This document shows, piece after piece, positions 41,802-50,245 of a stretch of 64,000 nt of DNA (the stretch's first letter is position 1; the number at the start of each line of letters is the position of its first letter). Source of the DNA: an uncultured Kiritimatiellota bacterium (GTDB taxonomy: Bacteria > Verrucomicrobiota > Kiritimatiellia > RFP12 > UBA1067). Made by a program: the position numbers and the translations under genes. The notes under the pieces are model-generated. The model worked only from the letters and a program-made list of their open reading frames with translations. It made no database searches and had not been told where the DNA came from. The stretch lies in assembly GCA_934643865.1 (NCBI GenBank), contig CAKUCX010000003.1, positions 1-64,000 on the forward strand, written 5' to 3'.

Positions 41802-42092
41802 ATGATGGTGCTGGTGAGCTACGATGTTTCGACCGTCAATCCTTCGGGACGCCGGCGGCTGCGGCGAATCGCGAAACGATGCATGGACTACGGCATCCGT
41901 GTCCAGAACTCGGTCTTTGAGTGCAATGTCGACCCCGCGCAGTGGACGGCGCTGAAGGCCGGGCTGGAGGCGATCTGCGACGGGGAAACGGACAGTCTGC
42001 GCTACTACTACCTGGGTCGGGACTACCAGCGTCGCATTGAACATTATGGCGCGAAGCCGGCGATTGACGTGGAAGAGCCGCTTGTCCTGTGA
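41802..42092 (+). CDS. cas2: Cas2, CRISPR adaptation protein
   Basis: A 96-residue ferredoxin-fold protein that bridges two Cas1 dimers. The first strand MMVLVSYDVSTV holds the conserved Asp. YGIRVQNSVFECNVDPAQW and SLRYYYLGRDYQRRIEHYG match I-C Cas2. It is the last cas gene; 286 bp of leader then precede the array. Confidence 0.96.
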   Translation: MMVLVSYDVSTVNPSGRRRLRRIAKRCMDYGIRVQNSVFECNVDPAQWTALKAGLEAICDGETDSLRYYYLGRDYQRRIEHYGAKPAIDVEEPLVL

Positions 42093-42378
42093 AGGACGCT
42101 CCGCGAACGTCAAGCCCACGGACGTTCTGCGGGAGGTTCGCGGAAAGGATTTTCCGGGGGACGAAGCGTACGTGGATATCGCTCATTGACAATTGAATAG
42201 ACCGTTGTTTGTGCAAAAATGCATCGATACCTCTGTCTGCGCGTGTTTGGCTGTCTGTTGACAAGGAAGAAGAATGAGCAAAAGGGCCTTCGGCTTAAGC
42301 GCATGGATGCCTCGCCGTGTCTCGGTTCGCGAAAAGCGCCCAATTCAGGCAACAGGAAAAGATGCTATAATACCTACC
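42093..42378 (+). other. CRISPR leader region
   Basis: 286 bp without a gene between cas2 and the first repeat, locally lower in GC than the flanks. It includes a GAAGAAGAATGAGCAAAAGG stretch and ends with the -10 box at 42363-42371. It should hold the Cas1-Cas2 docking site, but I cannot point to it. Confidence 0.7.
42363..42371 (+). promoter_or_regulatory. Extended -10 box (TGC-TATAAT) of the CRISPR array
   Basis: TGC-TATAAT with only ACCTACC between it and the first repeat at 42379. Normal spacing from a -10 box puts the transcription start on about the first base of repeat 1. Confidence 0.7.
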
Positions 42379-45300
42379 GCCGCGCCCCTTGCGGGCGCGT
42401 GAATTGAAACATCGCTCTTCTCCTCATCCTTCACAACGGACTTATCGCCGCGCCCCTTGCGGGCGCGTGAATTGAAACCGACAAAAGCTCCATGCTCGGG
42501 ACAGCGCGCGGGCCGCGCCCCTTGCGGGCGCGTGAATTGAAACTTGGCATACCGCGCAACGTAGCCGCTTGACTTACGCCGCGCCCCTTGCGGGCGCGTG
42601 AATTGAAACAATCGCTATGGCACAGTGTTATAATCGATTGATGCCGCGCCCCTTGCGGGCGCGTGAATTGAAACACGAGCCTGCCCGCCATCTCGACGGA
42701 CACACCGGCCGCGCCCCTTGCGGGCGCGTGAATTGAAACCGTGATGAAAACCTCTGCGACGAGGTTGTCTTGCCGCGCCCCTTGCGGGCGCGTGAATTGA
42801 AACCGGCTGACCTCGTGGAATTGCGCAATCATATGGCGCCGCGCCCCTTGCGGGCGCGTGAATTGAAACTGTTGCACTTTGTCACGTGCGGCGCATGATG
42901 CACGGCCGCGCCCCTTGCGGGCGCGTGAATTGAAACAGCGTTGCGGGCACGGATGGCCCGCGCGCCGTTGCCGCGCCCCTTGCGGGCGCGTGAATTGAAA
43001 CGGCTATCAAGAGCGCTACGCTGAGTACCGCTATGCCGCGCCCCTTGCGGGCGCGTGAATTGAAACGCGCCAACCAAACCGAACGCGGAACTCACGCCGC
43101 CGCGCCCCTTGCGGGCGCGTGAATTGAAACGACCCGTCCTCGACTGACAGTATCTTCAAAATTGCCGCGCCCCTTGCGGGCGCGTGAATTGAAACGCCGT
43201 CCCCAAGCGTCTTCTTTGGGATAAGTTGCCGCGCCCCTTGCGGGCGCGTGAATTGAAACTTACGCTTCATTTGGCTTCTCCTCGTTGGGCTTCTCGCCGC
43301 GCCCCTTGCGGGCGCGTGAATTGAAACTTCGCGTACCGCGCAACATAACCACTACTCTTGGCCGCGCCCCTTGCGGGCGCGTGAATTGAAACTACGTGGA
43401 AACACCCTTATTTGAGGTGTGCCATGGCCGCGCCCCTTGCGGGCGCGTGAATTGAAACTGGCCGCCATGCACGGCCAGTTGAGTGTCAGTGGCCGCGCCC
43501 CTTGCGGGCGCGTGAATTGAAACGATTTGTGCGCGCGTTATTGCCCCGAGTTGTACGAGCCGCGCCCCTTGCGGGCGCGTGAATTGAAACATGCGACCCA
43601 GTGATAAAATCTTCAAACTTGTGCCGCGCCCCTTGCGGGCGCGTGAATTGAAACCAAGACTGCCGAGATTGACATCAATTTTGAAAATGCCGCGCCCCTT
43701 GCGGGCGCGTGAATTGAAACAGCGCACCGACACATTGTTGTTGTGTCGCCCCGCCGCGCCCCTTGCGGGCGCGTGAATTGAAACTGGAAAGAAGCTAACT
43801 GTCAATGCGTTGCCGTTGCCGCGCCCCTTGCGGGCGCGTGAATTGAAACTCGCTAACACTCAACTGGCCGTGCATTGCGGCGAGCCGCGCCCCTTGCGGG
43901 CGCGTGAATTGAAACTCATCAACGGGCTTCTCGTCAGCGGGCTTGTCCTGCCGCGCCCCTTGCGGGCGCGTGAATTGAAACTTGATCGGCATTCCCGTCC
44001 AGTGCTTGTTACGCCGCCGCGCCCCTTGCGGGCGCGTGAATTGAAACTCCTCATCGTTGGGCTTGTTGGACTTATCAGCGGACGCCGCGCCCCTTGCGGG
44101 CGCGTGAATTGAAACTTTATAGTCGAAACATTAGGTTGAGCAATGGCAAGGTCGCGCCCCTCGCGGGCGCGTGAATTGAAACTGCAGACGCCGCTTACCT
44201 ATCCGACGGTCGATATGTCGCGCCCCTCGCGGGCGCGTGAATTGAAACAAAGGAGTTCAAAATGTCTTATTCTTTCGCAAATGTCGCGCCCCTCGCGGGC
44301 GCGTGAATTGAAACTCCTCTACAGTCGTAACATTAGGTTGAGCAATGGCGTCGCGCCCCTCGCGGGCGCGTGAATTGAAACCGCGTCAAGCCCGGAAAGT
44401 TCACTCTCGGCACGGGTCGCGCCCCTCGCGGGCGCGTGAATTGAAACAGCAAACGCACGTGCGACAACTACCTCGCGCTCTAGTCGCGCCCCTCGCGGGC
44501 GCGTGAATTGAAACTCGGCGATGCCGGGCGACGACGCGGCGCGCGTCCTGTCGCGCCCCTCGCGGGCGCGTGAATTGAAACCTGGGCGTCGCGAAGGTGC
44601 TGCGGGCCGTCCGCGCGGTCGCGCCCCTCGCGGGCGCGTGAATTGAAACTGGTTGCGGGTCAGATGAAGTCGTCGTCCCGGGGGGGTCGCGCCCCTTGCG
44701 GGCGCGTGAATTGAAACCGCACGATTTGCCCAGATTATCGCCTCCAGCGTGTCGCGCCCCTCGCGGGCGCGTGAATTGAAACGTCGCCGTCGCGGAAGAC
44801 GCGACGACGCGCACCGTCGCGCCCCTCGCGGGCGCGTGAATTGAAACGCGGCCTCGGCCTTGGCGTCTGCGACGAGGGCGCGTCGCGCCCCTCGCGGGCG
44901 CGTGAATTGAAACGGGCGTGGAGAGCGCCGCGCAGACCTCCGCCACCGTCGCGCCCCTCGCGGGCGCGTGAATTGAAACCGTCGCGTAGCCGTCGAGGGA
45001 CGGGACGTTCACGCGTCGCGCCCCTCGCGGGCGCGTGAATTGAAACGAACCCTCCTCGCGCCCCTCCTTGCGGTCTTCGCTGTCGCGCCCCTCGCGGGCG
45101 CGTGAATTGAAACCCGTCCTCGCGGCGCGGCGGCGGAAGGCCGTAGGGTCGCGCCCCTCGCGGGCGCGTGAATTGAAACGCGGACCAGCTGGAGGTGCTC
45201 GTCGGCAAGGCGCGTCGCGCCCCTCGCGGGCGCGTGAATTGAAACTCCGGGGAGGCGACGGTCTTCGACGAGGCGTCGTCGCGCCCCTCGCGGGCGCGTG

Positions 45301-48153
45301 AATTGAAACCCTTCGGCGGCGAGCCAGATTTCGCCGTTTGCGGCGTCGCGCCCCTCGCGGGCGCGTGAATTGAAACGCGTCGCGCTCGCCCGTGAAGCGG
45401 ACGTGGCCGCGTCGCGCCCCTCGCGGGCGCGTGAATTGAAACCTCGTGCCCGTGCTGACGACGCGCGCCGGCCTCCCGTCGCGCCCCTCGCGGGCGCGTG
45501 AATTGAAACAAATATCGCGTGAAATCTCACGATGCTCACCTGTCGCGCCCCTCGCGGGCGCGTGAATTGAAACCCGCCGCCGGCGAAGGCCGTGGACTTC
45601 GCGGAGGTCGCGCCCCTCGCGGGCGCGTGAATTGAAACTGATCTCAGTCGCGCTGTACCTCGTGTACCTCGCGTCGCGCCCCTCGCGGGCGCGTGAATTG
45701 AAACTTGAGGGATTCGTTTTAGCAATGGGACATCAATGTCGCGCCCCTCGCGGGCGCGTGAATTGAAACAGGCCGTCCGCGATCTTGATTGCGGTGGCGG
45801 TCGAGTCGCGCCCCTCGCGGGCGCGTGAATTGAAACTCGTCCACCTCGGCCTTTGTGTAGACGTTCACCTGTCGCGCCCCTCGCGGGCGCGTGAATTGAA
45901 ACTTCGCCAGTTCGTCCGCGTATGCGCAAGCGCGTTGTCGCGCCCCTTGCGGGCGCGTGAATTGAAACACGGGGACGGTCGTGGCCGGGGAGACGCTTAT
46001 GTCGCGCCCCTTGCGGGCGCGTGAATTGAAACCTGCGGCGCGCGTCCGCAAAAGCATTGAACAGGCCGTCGCGCCCCTTGCGGGCGCGTGAATTGAAACT
46101 TTCACGCCGGCTACCCGATTGATATAAAGGAGTGTCGCGCCCCTTGCGGGCGCGTGAATTGAAACGTCGCGTAGGGCGAGAGGTCGGGCGCCGGGATGGC
46201 GTCGCGCCCCTCGCGGGCGCGTGAATTGAAACACGCTGTAGCCGATCGCGCGGAGGAAGCCGTCGTTGTCGCGCCCCTCGCGGGCGCGTGAATTGAAACG
46301 CCGCCTCGATCTCCTGGAAGATCCAGTGCAGCCGTCGCGCCCCTCGCGGGCGCGTGAATTGAAACTTCATCTCGTCGAACGCCGATTTCTTTTCTCCGTC
46401 GCGCCCCTCGCGGGCGCGTGAATTGAAACAGGGACGAGAACCTTTGCCCCGCCCGTCCCGTTGTCGCGCCCCTCGCGGGCGCGTGAATTGAAACAACGTT
46501 GTCTCTCCCGATGCGCGGCAGCAGAGGCGTCGCGCCCCTCGCGGGCGCGTGAATTGAAACGCTTATGCACCTCCATCCCGAGGATTTCTCTCTGTCGCGC
46601 CCCTCGCGGGCGCGTGAATTGAAACTCGCCCGCCTTGCCGAGCAGGTGAAGGCGGATGGTCGCGCCCCTCGCGGGCGCGTGAATTGAAACTGCTCTACAG
46701 CCGCAATATTAGGTTGAGTACTGGCGTCGCGCCCCTCGCGGGCGCGTGAATTGAAACTCACGGTCTCAAGACTACGTTTGATAGCGGCTATGTCGCGCCC
46801 CTCGCGGGCGCGTGAATTGAAACTCGTCCCATGCCGTTGTTCGGCGTGCCCGGTCTCGGTCGCGCCCCTCGCGGGCGCGTGAATTGAAACTGGCTTTTGC
46901 CCGATTGGCAGTTTGACGCGTAAGAGTCGCGCCCCTCGCGGGCGCGTGAATTGAAACATCACTGGTAGCCATAAGGGTAAGTTGCTCGAAGTCGCGCCCC
47001 TCGCGGGCGCGTGAATTGAAACTCGGCCGCAAGATCCAAAATGTCCTGCTCGGCCTGTCGCGCCCCTCGCGGGCGCGTGAATTGAAACAAGCTTGATGCT
47101 AACCTTGGCAGTCTCGAAATGATGTCGCGCCCCTCGCGGGCGCGTGAATTGAAACGGCTATCAAGAGAGATATGCCGAGTACCGCTACAGTCGCGCCCCT
47201 CGCGGGCGCGTGAATTGAAACTGGTTATGCCCCATATCGGTGCAGAAGGTGACATGTCGCGCCCCTCGCGGGCGCGTGAATTGAAACTGGCTGCTATGTC
47301 AATAAGTCTGTTGCAGCCCGCGGTCGCGCCCCTCGCGGGCGCGTGAATTGAAACGGCGTCCAACGGCGATGTGGTGTTTCGCAAGTCGTCGCGCCCCTCG
47401 CGGGCGCGTGAATTGAAACCGTGATGAGAACCTTTGTGATGAAATCGTGTTTGAGGTCGCGCCCCTCGCGGGCGCGTGAATTGAAACCGATCCCGGCATG
47501 GCGAAACAGGTCAAGGCTGAGGTCGCGCCCCTCGCGGGCGCGTGAATTGAAACAGTCAGCTTTTGAACTCTGCCCAGCAGCGTGAGAGTCGCGCCCCTCG
47601 CGGGCGCGTGAATTGAAACGGTCTTTCGCCGCAACCATAATCTTAAAACCACGATGTCGCGCCCCTCGCGGGCGCGTGAATTGAAACACGCGCAAAGTCT
47701 ACCACTTACCGCGCCGCCGCGCGTCGCGCCCCTCGCGGGCGCGTGAATTGAAACAACATCAAACCAGCAGGGGGAGTTATTGGGTTCGTCGCGCCCCTCG
47801 CGGGCGCGTGAATTGAAACTACTTCCACGCCTCCGCGATCCCGGAGAAGCCGGTCGCGCCCCTCGCGGGCGCGTGAATTGAAACATCGCCCGGGACAGTC
47901 ACGGTAGCGCCGGAGAAATGGTCGCGCCCCTTGCGGGCGCGTGAATTGAAACCGCTCCATGTCCTTCCGCCCGTTCACGGCGCGCAGTCGCGCCCCTCGC
48001 GGGCGCGTGAATTGAAACCTGCTGGACCTGTTCTACCGCCGCCACGGCGACGCCGTCGCGCCCCTCGCGGGCGCGTGAATTGAAACGTCGCGTAGGGCGA
48101 GAGGTCGGGCGCCGGGATGGCGTCGCGCCCCTCGCGGGCGCGTGAATTGAAAT
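42379..48153 (+). CRISPR. Type I-C CRISPR array: 88 repeats, 87 spacers
   Basis: Repeats are 32 bp and spacers about 32-36 bp; I counted 88 repeats by eye. Each repeat holds the hairpin CGCGCCC/GGGCGCG and ends GTGAATTGAAAC, the I-C hallmark, which sets transcription on the plus strand, same as the cas genes. Repeats 1-27 begin GCCGCGCCCCTTGCGGG. Repeats 28-88 begin GTCGCGCCCC and mostly have CTCGC in the loop, except for TTGC at repeats 36, 55-58 and 85. The last repeat (48122) has its final C changed to T, marking the old end. Spacers 58 and 87 are identical, and several spacer pairs are related. Confidence 0.98.
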
Positions 48154-48434
48154 TCTTTATCTCGCCACGCGCCGACAAGTTGGACGCCCCATCTTTTCCG
48201 CCGCCGCGCCCCATACGCCGCCCCTTGAGGATCTTTGCGAACAAGTTTCCTGCACCGTTCCCGACATTGCCGGGAACGCCGCCTAGCCTCTTCAGCGTTC
48301 CCGAAAGGTCGCCGACGTTTCCGATAACCTGTTCGCCTGCAGAACGCATCTTGCTGACGCCGCATGAGTCGATCACGGCGAGGCACTTGTTTTTGCAGGG
48401 TTTCTGCAGGGCCGAATATGGTATACTGGCCCGC
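48154..48434. other. Gap between array and proC; possible minus-strand gene fragment
   Basis: No intact gene. On the minus strand the stretch reads as SAGEQVIGNVGDLSGTLKRL, then GGVPGNVGNGAGNLFAKILK, which looks like the C-terminal tail of a larger protein cut off near 48340. It may be the remains of a gene that bordered the array. The proC -10 box closes the region. Confidence 0.35.
48419..48427 (+). promoter_or_regulatory. Extended -10 box (TGG-TATACT) 7 nt before proC
   Basis: TGG-TATACT, then GGCCCGC and the ATG at 48435. Confidence 0.65.
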
Positions 48435-49244
48435 ATGAAAGCAAAACTTGGCTTCTTTGGCGCCGGGAAGATGGCGGAGGGTATCCTTTCTGCCGCTGCA
48501 CATGCGCCGGATTTCGATCCGCAGCGTGTGCTCATGGCCGAAAAGGTACCCGCGCGCGCGCGCGCGCTTGCGCGGCGCTATGGCGTGCGGACGACGGCGG
48601 ATGCGCGTGAGGTCGCCCGGACGGCATCCCTGATTTTCCTCGCGGTGCGTCCGCAGGACCTGGCTTCGCTTGCCGCCGATGTGAAGCCGCTGCTCACGAA
48701 GAAGACGCTCGTCGTCTCCATCGCGGCAGGGAAGTCGCTCGCCACGCTGCGGAAGGCGCTTGGCCGAGAGGTGCGCCTCATCCGCGTGATGCCGAATCTC
48801 GCCTTGCGCGCCAAGGAGGGCATGTGTGCGATCTGCCCGGCCAAGAACGCGACGGTTTCCGACGTGAAAAAGGTCGCCAGAATCCTTGACGGGGCCGGGC
48901 GGACGCTCGTCCTCGCCGAACGCCACTTCGATGCCGTCACGGCGCTTTCCGGAAGCGGCCCCGCGTTTTTCGCCTACATGGAGCAGGCGATGGCCGCCGG
49001 AGGCGAGGCGCTGGGGCTTCCCCCGCCCGCCGCGCGCCTTCTCGCCGAGCAGACGATGCTCGGCACGGCCGCCTACCTGCGCCAGAGCGGCGCAGATCTT
49101 GAGGCGTTCATCGCGGGCGTCGCCACGCCGGGCGGGACGACCGCCGCCGGCATGGATGTTCTGCGCGCCTCCGACTTCTCCGCGTGTGTCGCCGCGACCC
49201 TCAAGGCCGCCGCAGACCGCTCGACGGAGCTTGGAAGACGCTAG
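48435..49244 (+). CDS. proC: Pyrroline-5-carboxylate reductase
   Basis: A 269-residue cytoplasmic enzyme that makes the last step of proline synthesis, NAD(P)H reduction of pyrroline-5-carboxylate. The N-terminal Rossmann loop is LGFFGAGKMAEGILSAAA. The conserved middle motif is LIRVMPNLALRAKEGM. The C-terminal dimer and active-site helices are VTALSGSGPAFFAYMEQAM and FIAGVATPGGTTAAGMDVL. Start at 48435, 7 nt after a -10 box; upstream in-frame sequence lies in the array end. Confidence 0.95.
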   Translation: MKAKLGFFGAGKMAEGILSAAAHAPDFDPQRVLMAEKVPARARALARRYGVRTTADAREVARTASLIFLAVRPQDLASLAADVKPLLTKKTLVVSIAAGKSLATLRKALGREVRLIRVMPNLALRAKEGMCAICPAKNATVSDVKKVARILDGAGRTLVLAERHFDAVTALSGSGPAFFAYMEQAMAAGGEALGLPPPAARLLAEQTMLGTAAYLRQSGADLEAFIAGVATPGGTTAAGMDVLRASDFSACVAATLKAAADRSTELGRR

Positions 49245-49291
49245 CCAAGGTGCGGGCGAATTGTCCGGCGGCGCGAAAAGAACGTGGTAGG

Positions 49292-50245
49292 ATGGCGGAC
49301 ATAGCTGCGAGAACGGTTTCCGTCATTATTCCGACGTTCAATCGCGCCGCGATGGCCTGCGACTGCGTCGCGAGCGTCCTCGCGACGCGGTATCCCGCGC
49401 TGGAGGTGATCGTCGTCGACGACTGCTCGCCCGACGACACGGGGGCGAAGATCGCGGCGCGCTTTGGCGGCGATTTCCGCGTGCGCTACCATCGGAATGG
49501 CGTCAACAGGCAGCTTGGCGGCTCACGGAATGTCGGCGCCTCGCTGGCAAGAGGAAAGTATCTCCTTTTTATCGACGATGACAACCTCGTCGAGCAAGGC
49601 ATCCTGTCCGCGATTGTCGCTGATTTCGAGTCGCATCCCGAGGCAGGGCTCATCGCGCCGATGGCGGTCAATGCCGGCGGCCGGAAAGACGGGCTCATCT
49701 GGACGTTAGGCTGTGACTTCAATCGTTGGACGTCTCAGCCTCGCAACTTTGGCGCGAATCTTCCTCTTGGGCAGTTGCCGAAAGACAGGATTCGTTTTCC
49801 GACGCTCTACTCGCCAAATGCTTTCGCGGTCCCAAAGGCAGTCCATGATGAAGTCGGGGGGTTCTGCGAGCGCCTTCCGTTTTATTTTGACGAGTCTGAC
49901 TATGGGTGGCGGATTGCCGATACGGGACGAAAGGCCTGGATCTTGTCCACGGCGGTGACGCGTCATCAGAATTTTCTGGCGGCTGCGGATGTTCCGGCAT
50001 TGCGAGACTTGGGCATCAACGCTCCTTGGCGCGCGTTTCGCCTGGGCCGCAACCGCCTGCGCTTCGCCCGGCGGCATTTCGGCTTTCTCCAGGTCCTCTC
50101 GGTCGCGCTGGTCTTCGCGCCGCTCTCGGCGCTCTGGTACGGGGCGGTCGCCTTGCGCTGCTGCCGCCCCGGCATCGCGTGGGCGTACTGGCGCGGGACC
50201 CTGCGCGGGCTCGCGGAGACGGCGCTGCGGAAAGAATGGCCGTGA
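49292..50245 (+). CDS. Glycosyltransferase family 2 protein
   Basis: A 317-residue GT-A transferase. The nucleotide-sugar site is VSVIIPTFNRAAMACDCVAS with EVIVVDDCSPDDT. The DxD-like metal motif is in YLLFIDDDNLVEQ, and the acceptor-side motif is GGFCERLPFYFDESDYGWRI. A hydrophobic segment near 265-290 suggests membrane association. It is the first gene of a plus-strand surface-glycan operon. The ATG at 49292 overlaps a TAGGAT that could be a -10 box, so the start is uncertain. Confidence 0.88.
   Translation: MADIAARTVSVIIPTFNRAAMACDCVASVLATRYPALEVIVVDDCSPDDTGAKIAARFGGDFRVRYHRNGVNRQLGGSRNVGASLARGKYLLFIDDDNLVEQGILSAIVADFESHPEAGLIAPMAVNAGGRKDGLIWTLGCDFNRWTSQPRNFGANLPLGQLPKDRIRFPTLYSPNAFAVPKAVHDEVGGFCERLPFYFDESDYGWRIADTGRKAWILSTAVTRHQNFLAAADVPALRDLGINAPWRAFRLGRNRLRFARRHFGFLQVLSVALVFAPLSALWYGAVALRCCRPGIAWAYWRGTLRGLAETALRKEWP

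Noticed and set aside
42345..48121. Many open frames with repeated NSRAREGRD or FQFTRPRGAR segments
   Set aside because: They are translations of the CRISPR repeats and spacers, not proteins.
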